Notes: generated from the sequence alone by a model not told the origin. Counted from the first letter of the stretch, positions 43,425-53,581 are shown. The stretch: 64,000 nt of DNA from Allobosea sp. Tri-44 (GCF_004123845.1 NZ_NBDP01000003.1:496001-560000), one strand, 5' to 3'. Translations and numbers: made by a program.

Positions 43425-45191
43425 ATGAACATTTTCGAGACTTTCTCCGCACGCCTCGCCGCCGTCCTGTCCGGGCTGGCCGAGGCCGGCCGTATGCCGG
43501 CCGGCCTGTCGCTGGTGCGCGTCGTGGTCGAGCCGACGAAGGACCCGGCGCATGGCGATCTTGCGATCAACGCCGCGATGGTGCTGGCCAAGGAGGCCGG
43601 CATGGCGCCGCGCGCGCTCGCCGAGCTGATCGTCGCCGAACTGGCCAAGGACAGCGATGTCCTCAAGGCCGAGATCGCCGGCCCCGGTTTCATCAACCTG
43701 ACACTGCAACCTGCTGTATTCACTCAGATTCTGAAAACGGCTGTGCTGGCCGGCACGGAGCATGGCCGCGGCGCGCCCAAGCCTGCGCCGAAGGTCAATG
43801 TCGAATACGTCTCGGCCAATCCGACCGGGCCGATGCATGTCGGCCATGGTCGTGGCGCGGTCTTTGGCGACGCGCTGGCAAGCCTGCTCGCCTTCGCCGG
43901 GCACGATGTCACCCGCGAATACTACATCAACGATGCCGGCGCTCAGGTCGACGTGCTCGCCCGTTCCGCCTTCTTGCGCTATCGCGAGGCGCTGGGCGAG
44001 GAGATCGGCGCAATCCCGGAAGGGCTCTATCCCGGCGATTATCTCGTTTCGGTCGGCGAGACGCTGGCGCGCGAGCATGGGCCGGCGCTGCGCGACAAGG
44101 CCGAATGGGACTGGCTGCCTCTGGTGCGCCAGGTCGCGATCGAGGGGATGATGGCGATGATCCGCGACGATCTCGCCGCGCTCGGCGTGGTCCACCAGGT
44201 CTTCTTCTCGGAGCGCTCGTTGCAGGGCAGGGACGGGAATTCCAATGCGGTGCACCAGACGATCGAGGATCTGCGCGCGCGTGATCTGATCTATGAGGGC
44301 CGCCTGCCGCCGCCCAAGGGCCAGAAGGACGAGGACTGGGAGGATCGCGAGCAGACGCTGTTCCGCGCCACGCAGTTCGGCGACGACGTCGACCGGCCGC
44401 TGCTGAAATCGGATGGCAGCTACACCTATTTCGCCAACGACATCGCCTATCACCGCTCGAAGTTCACGCGCGGCTTCGCCGAGATGATCGACGTCTGGGG
44501 CGCCGACCATGGCGGCTACGTCAAGCGCATGCAGGCCGCCGTGAAGGCGGTGACGAACGGGCAGGGCGCGCTCGACGTCAAGCTCTGCCAGCTGGTGCGA
44601 CTGCTGCGCAATGGCGAGCAGGTCCGGATGTCGAAGCGCTCGGGCGATTTCGTCACCCTGCGCGAGGTCATCGACGAGGTCGGCCGTGATGCCGTCCGCT
44701 TCATGATGATCTTCCGCAAGAACGATGCGACGCTCGACTTCGATCTTGCCAAGGTGGTCGAGCAGTCGAAGGACAATCCCGTCTTCTACGTCCAGTACGC
44801 GCATGCGCGCTGCGCCTCGATCTTCCGCCAGGCAGCCGAGGTCTTCCCGGATCTCGACCTGTCACCGCAGTCGCTGGCGCAGGCCGACCTCGGCCTGCTG
44901 ACCGACGAGTCGGAGATCGGCATCGTCAAGATGATTGCCGCTTATCCGAGGATGATCGACGCCGCGTCTGCGTCACACGAGCCCCATCGTGTCGCCTTCT
45001 TCGTGCACGAATTGGCGAGTGCCTTCCACTCGCTGTGGAACAAGGGCAAAGACTCGCCGCAATTACGGTTCGTTAATCAAACTGATCGAAAGTCGACATC
45101 GGCAAGATTGGCGTTCGTGCATGCCGTGCGCAGCGTCCTTGCTTCCGGTCTGGCGGTCGTTGGGGTGACGGCGCCGGAGGAGATGCGCTGA
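43425..45191 (+). CDS. argS: Arginyl-tRNA synthetase
   Basis: This 588-residue class I synthetase charges tRNA-Arg. The HIGH-type motif is [14 protein letters not shown] (about residues 133-146), and the KMSKS-type loop reads [12 protein letters not shown] (about 400-411). An N-terminal Add-1 domain and a C-terminal DALR anticodon-binding domain ([15 protein letters not shown]) frame the core. The ATG at 43425 was preferred; a TTG at 43416 is possible. Downstream is the SPOR gene. Confidence 0.97.
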   Translation: MNIFETFSARLAAVLSGLAEAGRMPAGLSLVRVVVEPTKDPAHGDLAINAAMVLAKEAGMAPRALAELIVAELAKDSDVLKAEIAGPGFINLTLQPAVFTQILKTAVLAGTEHGRGAPKPAPKVNVEYVSANPTGPMHVGHGRGAVFGDALASLLAFAGHDVTREYYINDAGAQVDVLARSAFLRYREALGEEIGAIPEGLYPGDYLVSVGETLAREHGPALRDKAEWDWLPLVRQVAIEGMMAMIRDDLAALGVVHQVFFSERSLQGRDGNSNAVHQTIEDLRARDLIYEGRLPPPKGQKDEDWEDREQTLFRATQFGDDVDRPLLKSDGSYTYFANDIAYHRSKFTRGFAEMIDVWGADHGGYVKRMQAAVKAVTNGQGALDVKLCQLVRLLRNGEQVRMSKRSGDFVTLREVIDEVGRDAVRFMMIFRKNDATLDFDLAKVVEQSKDNPVFYVQYAHARCASIFRQAAEVFPDLDLSPQSLAQADLGLLTDESEIGIVKMIAAYPRMIDAASASHEPHRVAFFVHELASAFHSLWNKGKDSPQLRFVNQTDRKSTSARLAFVHAVRSVLASGLAVVGVTAPEEMR

Positions 45192-45366
45192 CGGGATCCA
45201 TCCCGGCGCATCGGACGCTTTGCGGATCAGGATGATCCGGTCGGCGTCCGCCGGGTCCGACACGGAAGTGGTGTTGGCCGATCTGCCGAAAGGCGATCGG
45301 CTAAGGCTTTCGTCAGATTGACCGCGCTGTGGCGACGTCCTTTGATGGGTGACGGCACGCGCTGGA

Positions 45367-46968
45367 ATGGATCAAGTCATGAGCGAGCCAGCTAGAAACC
45401 GTTTCGCCCTCGATCTCGACGATCTCGAGCGCCAGCTGCGCGGAGCGGCCCAGCCTCAGAAGCCGGGCGCCGCGAGCGACCCGCTGATGGAGCTGACGCG
45501 CCTCGTCGGCCAGGACGATCCGTTGAAGGAACTCTTCGCCGGTCGCCCCGAGCCGGTGCGCCCAGCTGCGCCGCAGCCCGCCTCCTGGGCTCGGACCGAG
45601 CCGAGCTTCCAGCCGACATTGGTCACGCCGCCGCAGGCGCCGTCGGCTTCGCCGCCGCCGGATGTGCGCGGCACGCTCGACGAATTCGAGGCGCTGCTGC
45701 GCCGGACCGAGCCCGTGCGGGCCGCGCCGGCTCAGCCGGTCGCGAAGGCGCCCGTCGCACCGGCATACGACTACGACCAGCCGGACCCGCTGCCGGTACC
45801 GTCACAGGCACAGCCCTATGCGATGCAGCATGACGCGCATCACGCCTATGTCCCCGAGCAGCCGCGCGATCTCGATGACGCTGCCGGCCAGCCGCAGGCG
45901 CAAGCCCAAGCTTACGATCACGACTATCATGCCGCCCCAAACTATGACGCCCAGTCGCAGATCGCCGAGGACGAGTCTCGCGACTTCCAGCGGCCACGCT
46001 CGCGCAAGGGGCTGCTGACGGCCGCCGCCTTGGCCGTCGTCGCGATCGGCGGTGTCGGTGCCGCCATGGTCTTTCGCGACACGCGCCCAGCGGGCGTCAA
46101 CGGCCAACCGCCGGTGATCACGGCCGATACCGGCCCGTCCAAGGTCGCGCCGGTCAATCCGGGCGGCGCCGAGATCCCGAACCAGAACAAGCAGATCTAC
46201 GAGCGTAGCGGCGACGCCTCGACCGACAAGACCAAGGTCGTCAGTCGCGAGGAACAGCCGGTCGATGTCCAGCAGGCGGCGCGCTCGATGGCGGCGCAGC
46301 GCCCGACGCAGACGTCGAATGGCAGCATCACGCCGACCGATACGGCGGCTGCCGCTCTGGCTCCGACCGAACCCGGCCTGATCCCGATCCCGGCCGTGCC
46401 CGGCCTTGGTGAGCCGCGCAAGGTGCGCACCGTCGCGATCCGTCCGGACGGTACCCCGGCGACCAGCAATGCAGCCGCCACGAACGGAGCAGGGCAGGGC
46501 ATTGTGACCGGCTCGGCGCCGTCGAACCGCCCGGCTGCGACGCCTTCGGCGACGCCCACCCCGGCTGCACAAGCGCCCAAATCGCAGGAACGCGCGGCTG
46601 CTCCGGCGACCCCGCCGGCCTCGCAGACGCCGCCCGCCAACACGACCCGGACCGCGGCGCTGGCGCCGCAGCCGGTGCAGCCTGCTGCGCCCGCAGCGAC
46701 GGCGCCGCGCACCGACCCGGCAGGCGGCTTCGTCGTGCAGCTCGGCGCGCCGGGCAGCGAGGCCGAGGCGCGCGCCACTTTCGCGGCGCTGCAGCGCAAA
46801 TATTCCGATCAGCTCGGCGGCCAGAACCCGATCGTGCGCAAGACCGAGCTCGCCGGCGGCAAGACGGTCTATCGCCTGCGCGTCGGCCCGTATTCCCGCG
46901 AGGATGCGAGCTCGATGTGCTCGGCGCTGCAGGCCGCCGGCGGCCAGTGCTTCATCGCGAAGAACTGA
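45367..46968 (+). CDS. SPOR domain-containing membrane protein
   Basis: This 533-residue protein has a proline/glutamine-rich cytoplasmic part (~residues 1-210), one transmembrane helix (KGLLTAAALAVVAIGGVGA, about 212-230) and a long low-complexity periplasmic linker. It ends in a SPOR domain (GGFVVQLGAPGSEAEARATF to CFIAKN) that binds denuded septal peptidoglycan. It is probably a division-site protein. Starts at 45349 (GTG), 45367 and 45379 are possible; none has a strong ribosome site. The order argS-SPOR-nagZ is conserved, but here two other genes lie between this one and nagZ. Confidence 0.9.
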   Translation: MDQVMSEPARNRFALDLDDLERQLRGAAQPQKPGAASDPLMELTRLVGQDDPLKELFAGRPEPVRPAAPQPASWARTEPSFQPTLVTPPQAPSASPPPDVRGTLDEFEALLRRTEPVRAAPAQPVAKAPVAPAYDYDQPDPLPVPSQAQPYAMQHDAHHAYVPEQPRDLDDAAGQPQAQAQAYDHDYHAAPNYDAQSQIAEDESRDFQRPRSRKGLLTAAALAVVAIGGVGAAMVFRDTRPAGVNGQPPVITADTGPSKVAPVNPGGAEIPNQNKQIYERSGDASTDKTKVVSREEQPVDVQQAARSMAAQRPTQTSNGSITPTDTAAAALAPTEPGLIPIPAVPGLGEPRKVRTVAIRPDGTPATSNAAATNGAGQGIVTGSAPSNRPAATPSATPTPAAQAPKSQERAAAPATPPASQTPPANTTRTAALAPQPVQPAAPAATAPRTDPAGGFVVQLGAPGSEAEARATFAALQRKYSDQLGGQNPIVRKTELAGGKTVYRLRVGPYSREDASSMCSALQAAGGQCFIAKN

Positions 46969-46997
46969 CGCACAGCCGACTTTCTCATAGACACCTG

Positions 46998-47030
46998 ACA
47001 CCGGCCGCGATCGTCGCGGCCGGTGTTTTC
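46998..47030 (+). terminator. Intrinsic terminator after the SPOR gene
   Basis: ACACCGGCCGCGA (46998-47010) pairs perfectly with TCGCGGCCGGTGT (47014-47026) around a three-base loop, followed by TTTCG. The 13-bp GC-rich stem lies 29 bp after the SPOR gene stop and so separates it from the arginase-family gene downstream. Confidence 0.85.
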
Positions 47031-47133
47031 GTTTGGCGTAAGCACGCCTGTCGCTAGGCGATATCTCGGGCTTATCGAGGCGCTCGGTGGTAGGCAGGCT
47101 GGAGAACTCATTCATCAGCCGCGTTCACTCGAT

Positions 47134-48066
47134 ATGCCTCTCGACCCGATGTCCCGCGCCAGCGAGACCTTCCTCGGCTGCGACGCCGTCGCCTTCGACG
47201 CAGTGCCGCGCGGCGCGGTCGCCGTGATCGGCATTCCCGGCGCGACACGCTATCCGTCAGGCAGTCTGCATAGCGCCTCCGCACCGGCCGCCATTCGCCG
47301 TATGAGTGCGAAACAGGCCACGCGGCGCGGGCACTATGATTTCGATCTCGGCCGGGCGTCGGTCTGGTCGGACCAGAACCTGGTGGATTGCGGCGATATC
47401 GCTTTCGATCCGGGCGACTTCGCCGGTAATCGCGCGCGGATCGAGGCCATTTATGCGGCGTTACTGGCGCGCGGTGCTGCGCCCTTGCTGCTCGGCGGCG
47501 ATGACAGCGTGCAGATTCCGGCCCTGAGAGCCTTCGCTGCACACAGCGAGATCAGCATCCTGCAGATCGATGCGCATATCGACTGGCGCGAGGAGGTCGA
47601 GGGCGAGCGCTTCGGGCTGTCCAGCACAATGCGGCGCGCCTCCGAATTCGCCGGCGTCAAGGCGATGGTGCAGGTCGGCGCCCGCGGTATCGGCAGCGCG
47701 CGCGAAAGCGATGTGAGCGAGGCGCGCGCCGCCGGGGCGCAACTCATCGATATGCGCACGCTCAGGGAGAAGGGGACCGGCTATGCGGTCCAATGCTTGC
47801 CGGCGGGCCGGCCGGTCGTGGTCTGCCTGGATGTCGACGGCCTCGATCCGTCGGTGGTGCCGGGCGTGCTCGGCCGGGCGCCCGGCGGCCTCGGCTATGG
47901 TGATCTCGTCGACCTCCTGAACGGCGTCGCGGCGCGCGCGCCGATCATCGGCTTCAACATCGTCGAGTTCGTCCCCGAGGAGGACCTCGGCGGCCTCGGT
48001 GCGCGGACGGTCTGCCGACTGGCCATGCTCGGGGCCGGCCTGCTTGCTGGCGGCGCAGGCGGCTGA
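47134..48066 (+). CDS. Arginase/agmatinase family protein
   Basis: This 310-residue ureohydrolase-family protein should bind two Mn ions to hydrolyse a guanidino compound. ILQIDAHIDWRE (DAHxD) and CLDVDGLDPSVVPG (DxDxxDP) are intact, and FNIVEFVPEED supplies the late glutamate. The first metal motif, usually GGDHS, reads LLGGDDSVQIP, so the metal-A histidine is replaced by aspartate. Activity or substrate may differ. The ATG at 47134 begins MPLDPMSRASETFLGC. It sits between the SPOR gene and an orphan TRAP binding protein, which may bring in its substrate (inference). Confidence 0.88.
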   Translation: MPLDPMSRASETFLGCDAVAFDAVPRGAVAVIGIPGATRYPSGSLHSASAPAAIRRMSAKQATRRGHYDFDLGRASVWSDQNLVDCGDIAFDPGDFAGNRARIEAIYAALLARGAAPLLLGGDDSVQIPALRAFAAHSEISILQIDAHIDWREEVEGERFGLSSTMRRASEFAGVKAMVQVGARGIGSARESDVSEARAAGAQLIDMRTLREKGTGYAVQCLPAGRPVVVCLDVDGLDPSVVPGVLGRAPGGLGYGDLVDLLNGVAARAPIIGFNIVEFVPEEDLGGLGARTVCRLAMLGAGLLAGGAGG

Positions 48067-48239
48067 ACCGCATCCTCCTGCCGCTGTGCAGGAATCCCGG
48101 ATTGCTCCCGCTATCCGGACATGCACGCGTTGCGGGGCCGTGACTGGAGCCCGGTCAGCGCGTGGTTTAGCTTCGCCCCCGAGTCAGCGGCCTAGTCCCG
48201 TCAAAAAAAGCCGAAGGCCTGCACATGAGAGGAAACACC

Positions 48240-49331
48240 ATGGACCGCCGCAAGCTTCTCAAGACCTCGGCCGTCGGAGCCGCTGCCGCGACCATCGCCG
48301 CGCCGGCGATCGCGCAGACCAATCCGAAGATCAATTGGCGCCTGACCTCGAGCTATCCGAAGAGCCTGGACACGCTGTTCGGCATCTCGACCCAGGTCGC
48401 CAAGCGCGTGGCCGAGGCGACCGACGGCCAGTTCCAGATCCAGACCTTCGCCGCCGGCGAGATCGTGCCGGCGCTGCAGGCGCTCGATGCGGTGCAGAAC
48501 GGCACGGTCGAATGCAGCCACACGCTGTCGAGCTTCTATATCGGCAAGGACACCGCCTTTGCCTTCGAGACCTCGCTGCCCTTCGGCCTCAACACGCGCC
48601 AGCAGAACGCCTGGCTCTATCAGGGGGGCGGCCTCGAGCTCTGCCGCGACCTGATGAAGAAGTTCGGCGTGCACACGATTCCCTCGGGCAACACTGGCGC
48701 CCAGATGGGCGGCTGGTTCCGGAAGGAAATCAAGAGCGTCGCCGACCTCCAGGGCCTGAAATTCCGCATCGCGGGCCTCGGCGGCCAGATCATGGCCAAG
48801 CTCGGCGTGGTGCCGCAGACGCTCGGCGGCGGCGACATTTACCCGGCGCTGGAGCGTGGCACGATCGACGCGGCCGAGTTCTCCGGCCCCTATGATGACG
48901 AGAAGCTCGGCTTCGTGAAGGTGGCGAAGTACTATTACTACCCCGGCTTCTGGGAAGGCTGCGCCAATGTCAGCTTCATCGCCAACAGCGAGAAGTGGGC
49001 CGGCCTGCCGGCGCATTACCGCGCCATTGTCGAGGCGGCCTGCGCCGAGGCGAACGCGCTTTGCATGGCGAAATACGACCATGGCAATCCCGATGCGCTG
49101 CTGCGCCTGATCGCCGGTGGCGCGGAGCTGCGCGCCTTCCCGCAGGACGTGATGCAGGCGGCATTCAAGGAAGCCTTCGCTCTCTACGCCGACCAGGCGG
49201 CGAAGAACCCGGCCTTCAAGACGCTGTGGGATTCCTTCCTGCCATACTGGAAGAAGGAACAGCTCTGGTTCCGCGTCGCCGAATTGCCCTTCGACGCCTT
49301 CAACGCGCAGGCGTCGCAGTCGCTGCGATAG
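48240..49331 (+). CDS. TRAP transporter substrate-binding protein (DctP family)
   Basis: This 363-residue periplasmic protein begins with a twin-arginine signal (MDRRKLLKTSAVGA, cleaved near APAIAQ). The mature part, with WRLTSSYPKSLDTLFG, FQIQTFAAGEIVP and FRIAGLGGQIMAKLGVVPQ, then GGDIYPALERGTIDAAEFSGP, fits the TRAP binding protein class that takes alpha-keto acids and often binds as a dimer. The small and large membrane components (DctQ, DctM) are not adjacent. The ATG at 48240 follows GAGAGGAAACACC. It follows the arginase-family gene by 173 bp. Confidence 0.92.
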   Translation: MDRRKLLKTSAVGAAAATIAAPAIAQTNPKINWRLTSSYPKSLDTLFGISTQVAKRVAEATDGQFQIQTFAAGEIVPALQALDAVQNGTVECSHTLSSFYIGKDTAFAFETSLPFGLNTRQQNAWLYQGGGLELCRDLMKKFGVHTIPSGNTGAQMGGWFRKEIKSVADLQGLKFRIAGLGGQIMAKLGVVPQTLGGGDIYPALERGTIDAAEFSGPYDDEKLGFVKVAKYYYYPGFWEGCANVSFIANSEKWAGLPAHYRAIVEAACAEANALCMAKYDHGNPDALLRLIAGGAELRAFPQDVMQAAFKEAFALYADQAAKNPAFKTLWDSFLPYWKKEQLWFRVAELPFDAFNAQASQSLR

Positions 49332-49340
49332 GCTTTCCCG

Positions 49341-49426
49341 TCATTGCGAGCGAAGCGAAGCAATCCAGATCGTAGAGCTCTGCGGCCCCTGGATTGCTTC
49401 GTCGGCTTCGCCTCCTCGCAGTGACG
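49341..49426. repeat. Dispersed palindromic repeat (GTCATTGCGAG type), copy 3
   Basis: GTCATTGCGAGCGAAGCGAA opens and GGCTTCGCCTCCTCGCAGTGAC closes an ~86-bp imperfect palindrome with internal CAATCCAG / CTGGATTG stems. It sits between the TRAP binding protein and nagZ and lies upstream of the nagZ start at 49469. Confidence 0.8.
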
Positions 49427-49468
49427 GGAAACAATGCTCATCATCGCCGAATCGGCGATAACCGCTCC

Positions 49469-50482
49469 ATGATCTCGCGCGCCTTCATCGCCGGCTGCCT
49501 CGGCACGAGCCTTACTGCCGACGAGCGGGCGTTCTTCCGCGACGCCCGGCCCTGGGGCTTCATCCTGTTCAAGCGCAATACGCAGGACCCGGCGCAAGTG
49601 GCTGCGCTGACAGCTCAGATGCATGACTGCGTCGGCTGGCAGGCGCCGATCCTGATCGACCAGGAAGGCGGCCGGGTCCAGCGCATGGGGCCGCCGCATT
49701 GGCCGCCCTATCCGCCGGCGCTGGCCTTCCTCGCGATCAACGACCCCATCCAGCAGCGCGAGATCGTCAGGCTCTCGGCGCGCTTGATGGCGCATGACCT
49801 GAAGAGCGTCGGCATCGATGTCGACTGCCTGCCGGTGCTCGACGTGCCGATCGCCGGCAGCCACGACGTGATCGGCAACCGCGCCTATGCACGGGATCCG
49901 GCCATGGTGGCGACGCTTGGCCGGGCCGCCGCGGAGGGGCTTCTGGCCGGCGGCGTGCTGCCGGTGATCAAGCACATGCCTGGCCATGGCCGGGCCAAGG
50001 CGGACAGTCATCACGACTTGCCGGTGGTCGAGGCTGGTATCGACGAGTTGCGCGCCCATGATTTCCGGCCGTTCCGCCATCTCGCCGACATGCCGCTGGC
50101 GATGACGGCCCACGTCGTCTTCACCGCGCTCGATAAGCGTCGTCCGGCGACGGTCTCGCGCAAGATCGTGCGCGAGATCATGCGTGGCGAGCTCGGCTAT
50201 GACGGGTTGATCATGACCGACGACATCTCGATGAAGGCGCTCTCCGGCTCGTTCGAGGACAAGGCGAGGGCGGCGATCCGGGCCGGCGTCGATGTGGTAC
50301 TGCACTGCCATGGCATCATGGAGGAGATGGTCGCGGTCGCTGGCGCCGTCCCGGAGATGAACGGCCAGCGGGCGCGCCGCGCCGCGATGGCGCTGGCGCG
50401 CATAAGGCACGAGCCCGAGCCGCTCGACATCGAGGCTACGCGGGCACAACTCGCGAGCGCTCTTGCCATGGGCGGCAGATAA
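49469..50482 (+). CDS. nagZ: Beta-N-acetylhexosaminidase NagZ
   Basis: This 337-residue glycoside hydrolase family 3 enzyme releases N-acetylglucosamine from peptidoglycan fragments in the cytoplasm during cell-wall recycling. It shows RPWGFILFKRN, LIDQEGGRVQRMGPP, the catalytic KHMPGHGRAKADSHHDLP loop with His/Asp, and the nucleophile region LIMTDDISMKAL. The ATG at 49469 (MISRAFIAGCLGTSL) is the conserved start; an earlier in-frame start lies in the palindromic repeat. scpA and scpB follow, the standard order. Confidence 0.95.
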   Translation: MISRAFIAGCLGTSLTADERAFFRDARPWGFILFKRNTQDPAQVAALTAQMHDCVGWQAPILIDQEGGRVQRMGPPHWPPYPPALAFLAINDPIQQREIVRLSARLMAHDLKSVGIDVDCLPVLDVPIAGSHDVIGNRAYARDPAMVATLGRAAAEGLLAGGVLPVIKHMPGHGRAKADSHHDLPVVEAGIDELRAHDFRPFRHLADMPLAMTAHVVFTALDKRRPATVSRKIVREIMRGELGYDGLIMTDDISMKALSGSFEDKARAAIRAGVDVVLHCHGIMEEMVAVAGAVPEMNGQRARRAAMALARIRHEPEPLDIEATRAQLASALAMGGR

Positions 50483-50532
50483 GCTGATTCTATCCTCGGG
50501 GTTGCGGCCTCGCCAAAAGGGCGGGGCAGGAC

Positions 50533-51369
50533 ATGGGGATAAGGCCATCGATGGCCGCTGAGCTGCCATTCCAGGAGGACGGCACGTCGGAGCGCGCGAG
50601 CGGGGAACCGGCGTTCGTGATCGATGTCGACGGCTATGAAGGGCCGCTCGACCTGCTCCTCGATCTCGCCCGCCGTCAGAAGGTCGATCTCGCCCGCATC
50701 TCGATCCTGGCGCTGGCGGAGCAATATCTCGTCTTCGTCGAGAAGGCGCGGGAGCTGCGGCTCGAACTCGCCGCCGACTATCTCGTCATGGCGGCCTGGC
50801 TCGCCTATCTGAAGTCGCGCCTGCTGCTGCCCGAACCGCCCAAGGGCGAGGAGCCGAGCGCGGCCGATCTCGCCACCGCGCTGGCGCTGCGCCTGAAGCG
50901 GCTGGAGACGATCCGCGCCGCGGCGCAGCGGCTCGCCACCCGCGAGCGGCTCGGCCGCGATGTTTTCGCCCGCGGCGCGCCGGAGGTGATCGCCTTCGAG
51001 GGGCGGCCGGTCTGGGAGGCCGAGCTCTACGACCTGCTGGCTGCTTATGCGCAGCAGCGCCAGAAGCGCATCCGCCAGCCGATGAGCGTCGGCCAGCGCC
51101 AGGTTCTTTCGTTGGCCGAGGCGCGCGAGGCACTGGCGCGGCTGGTCGGCGAAGCCGGCGAATGGACCGCGATCGACGGCTATCTCACCCGCTATATGAG
51201 CAGCCACGGGCTACCGACAGAGACGATGGCGGCGACGGTGAGGGCGTCATCGCTCTCGGCCATGCTGGAAATGGTGCGCGAGGGCGTGCTCGATTTGCGT
51301 CAGGATGGCGCTTTCGCGCCGCTCTACGTCCGCCGCCGCTCGGCGCGGCCGCCGACGCTCGACCTGTGA
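50533..51369 (+). CDS. scpA: Segregation and condensation protein A
   Basis: This 278-residue kleisin bridges Smc heads and, with ScpB, drives chromosome condensation. The N-terminal YEGPLDLLLDLARRQKVDLA (about residues 36-55) is the ScpA hallmark, followed by LALAEQYLVFVEKAREL and YLVMAAWLAYLKSRLLLPEP. The C-terminal winged helix ends AMLEMVREGVLDLRQDG. The start at 50533 has GGCAGGAC before it; an ATG at 50551 is also possible. scpB starts eight bases after its stop. Confidence 0.95.
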   Translation: MGIRPSMAAELPFQEDGTSERASGEPAFVIDVDGYEGPLDLLLDLARRQKVDLARISILALAEQYLVFVEKARELRLELAADYLVMAAWLAYLKSRLLLPEPPKGEEPSAADLATALALRLKRLETIRAAAQRLATRERLGRDVFARGAPEVIAFEGRPVWEAELYDLLAAYAQQRQKRIRQPMSVGQRQVLSLAEAREALARLVGEAGEWTAIDGYLTRYMSSHGLPTETMAATVRASSLSAMLEMVREGVLDLRQDGAFAPLYVRRRSARPPTLDL

Positions 51370-51376
51370 GGCGCTG

Positions 51377-52063
51377 ATGGCCGTGGCCGAAGCCGAGCGC
51401 GAGGACGAGGAAGCATGGGATGCTGACGAGGCGCTGGCGCGCGCCTGCCGCATCGTCGAGGCGCTGTTGTTCGCCTCGGTGCAGCCACTCTCGGCCGAAG
51501 ATCTGGCGAAATCGCTGCCGGCGAACGTGCCGATCGAGCGGGTGATCGCCGAGCTGGAGCAGAGCTACGCCATGCGCGGCGTCACGCTGCATCGCGTCGC
51601 CGGCGGCTATGCCTTCCGCACTGCGCCCGATCTCGCCTATCTGCTGGCACCCGAAGCCGAGCCGCCGCGCAAGCTCTCGCGCGCCGCATTGGAGACGCTC
51701 GCCATCATCGCCTACCACCAACCGGTGACGCGGGCCGAGATCGAGGAGATCCGCGGCGTCGCCACCGCCAAGGGCACGCTCGACATCCTGCTCGAAGCAG
51801 GCTGGGTGCGCCTGCGCGGCCGCAGGCGCTCGCCGGGGCGACCGGTGACCTTCGGCACGACGCCGGCCTTCCTCGACCATTTCGGACTCGACCGGATCGA
51901 CGACCTACCGGGGCTGGAGGAATTGAAGGGCGCCGGCTTCATCGAAGGGCGCCTGGCCAAGGACCTCACCGTGCCGGTGCCGGACGACGATCCCAGCCTG
52001 CATGACGACGAGGACCCGCTCGGCGACCTGTTCACGCCGCTTGACGATGGCGACGCCAGCTAG
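51377..52063 (+). CDS. scpB: Segregation and condensation protein B
   Basis: This 228-residue ScpB has two winged-helix domains: [25 protein letters not shown], then [23 protein letters not shown], followed by [20 protein letters not shown] and [21 protein letters not shown]. It dimerises and binds ScpA. The C-terminus is acidic. The ATG at 51377 is used; the longer upstream frame overlaps scpA and is arginine-rich. An ABC-type ATPase gene, not usual at this place, separates scpB from tatA. Confidence 0.95.
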   Translation: MAVAEAEREDEEAWDADEALARACRIVEALLFASVQPLSAEDLAKSLPANVPIERVIAELEQSYAMRGVTLHRVAGGYAFRTAPDLAYLLAPEAEPPRKLSRAALETLAIIAYHQPVTRAEIEEIRGVATAKGTLDILLEAGWVRLRGRRRSPGRPVTFGTTPAFLDHFGLDRIDDLPGLEELKGAGFIEGRLAKDLTVPVPDDDPSLHDDEDPLGDLFTPLDDGDAS

Positions 52064-52107
52064 CACAGCGCAGGCGATCGAGCCCGTCGGGCCGGCAGGA
52101 GAACGAC

Positions 52108-53220
52108 TTGGCTCGAACCGAAAGCAAGATGCGTTGGCTGGGATGGGGACGGCGCGGCACGGCCGGCGCCGCCATCCCGATGGCGCTCGGCTTCGACGGC
52201 GTCACGCAGCGATTCGGCGCGGTGACGGCGCTGGACGAGGTCTCGCTCAGTGTCGCGCCCGGCGAAATCGTCGCGCTGCTCGGCCATTCCGGCTGCGGCA
52301 AGACGACGCTGCTGCGGCTCGCCGCCGGGGTCGAGCGGCCGAGTTCGGGCCGTGTCTTGCTCGAAGGGCGAGACGTGTCCTCGCCTGGCAGCTTCGTCGA
52401 GCCGGAGGCGAGGGGGGTCGGCTTGGTCTTCCAGGACTACGCGCTCTTCCCGCATCTTTCGGTGCGCGAGAACGTCCGCTTCGGCCTGCGTGGCTATGGC
52501 AATGCCGAGGCCGACGCGACGGCCCTGCGTGCCATCGCCCGCGTCGGCCTCGCCGACCTCGCCGAAGCCTATCCGCACATGCTCTCCGGCGGCGAGCAGC
52601 AGCGCGTCGCCCTGGCAAGGGCGGTGGCGCCGCGCCCCGGCGTGCTCCTGATGGACGAGCCCTTTTCCAATCTCGACCGACGCCTGCGCGATGCGGTGCG
52701 GGACGAGACGATGGCGCTGCTCCAGGAGATCGGCGCGACCTCGATCATCGTGACGCACGATCCCGAGGATGCGATGCGTGTCGCCGACCGGATCGTGCTG
52801 ATGCAGCAGGGCCGCATCGTCCAGTCCGGCACGGGCGAGGAGCTCTACCGCCGCCCCGCCAGCCTCTTTGCCGCCCGATTTTTCTGCGATCTTACCGAAA
52901 TCGAGGCGATCGTCCGCAACGGCGCCGTCGACACGCCGCTGGGGCGCTTTCCCGCGCCAGGGCTCGCCGACGGGGCGGCTGCGGTGCTCGCGATCCGGCC
53001 GCAGGCGATCAGGCTGGTGCCGAAGGGGTTCTGCCTGCCTGCGCGGGTGGTGACGCGGCGCTTCCTCGGCGAGATCGACCATCTCGAACTGGCGGTCGAA
53101 GGCTTGGACAAGCCCTTGATGGCACGTCTGGCCTTGCGCGGCGCGGTCGTCGAGGGCGAGGACATCGGTATCGATATTACGATGGACGAAGTCCTTGTGT
53201 TCCCTGTAGGGGACACCTAG
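52108..53220 (+). CDS. ABC transporter ATP-binding protein (FbpC/PotA-like), orphan
   Basis: This 370-residue ATPase has Walker [16 protein letters not shown]-loop [15 protein letters not shown], signature [15 protein letters not shown], Walker [13 protein letters not shown], and the switch His in [10 protein letters not shown]. The C-terminal ~110 residues are a TOBE-like regulatory domain ([14 protein letters not shown]). This pattern is closest to iron(III) or spermidine/putrescine importers. No permease or binding protein is adjacent. It starts at TTG 52108 after CAGGAGAACGAC; ATG 52129 is an alternative. It sits between scpB and tatA. Confidence 0.9.
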   Translation: MARTESKMRWLGWGRRGTAGAAIPMALGFDGVTQRFGAVTALDEVSLSVAPGEIVALLGHSGCGKTTLLRLAAGVERPSSGRVLLEGRDVSSPGSFVEPEARGVGLVFQDYALFPHLSVRENVRFGLRGYGNAEADATALRAIARVGLADLAEAYPHMLSGGEQQRVALARAVAPRPGVLLMDEPFSNLDRRLRDAVRDETMALLQEIGATSIIVTHDPEDAMRVADRIVLMQQGRIVQSGTGEELYRRPASLFAARFFCDLTEIEAIVRNGAVDTPLGRFPAPGLADGAAAVLAIRPQAIRLVPKGFCLPARVVTRRFLGEIDHLELAVEGLDKPLMARLALRGAVVEGEDIGIDITMDEVLVFPVGDT

Positions 53221-53288
53221 TTTCCGGCACAAGCATCTGGCCCTTCGGGACAAGTCGGGCCGCGCGTTCAATTCGGAGGAGTACCGCC

Positions 53289-53531
53289 ATGGGTGGCGTC
53301 AGTATCTGGCACTGGATCGTCGTCGGCGTCATCGTCATGCTGCTGTTCGGCCGTGGCAAGGTGTCCGAACTGATGGGCGACGTCGCCAAGGGCATCAAGT
53401 CGTTCAAGAAGGGCATGGCCGAGGACGAGACCCCGCCGGCGGCCGCGCAGCAGCCGGCCGATCCCAAGGTGATCGACCAGACGGCCCAGACTGCGAGCCC
53501 GCAGCCGGCCAAGGCCGAGACCAAGGCCTGA
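53289..53531 (+). CDS. tatA: Twin-arginine translocase subunit TatA
   Basis: This 80-residue protein has a short N-terminal tail, one transmembrane helix ([16 protein letters not shown], about residues 6-21), the hinge [21 protein letters not shown] and an acidic, glutamine-rich tail. TatA multimers form the pore of the Tat system. An AATTCGGAGGAGTACCGCC ribosome site precedes the ATG. The windows's UrtA-like and TRAP binding proteins carry RR signals that this system could export. Confidence 0.96.
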   Translation: MGGVSIWHWIVVGVIVMLLFGRGKVSELMGDVAKGIKSFKKGMAEDETPPAAAQQPADPKVIDQTAQTASPQPAKAETKA

Positions 53532-53581
53532 GTCCGCGCCGCTCTGGCGGCGCATGAGGTTTCCTGAAGGACCGGCCGTCG

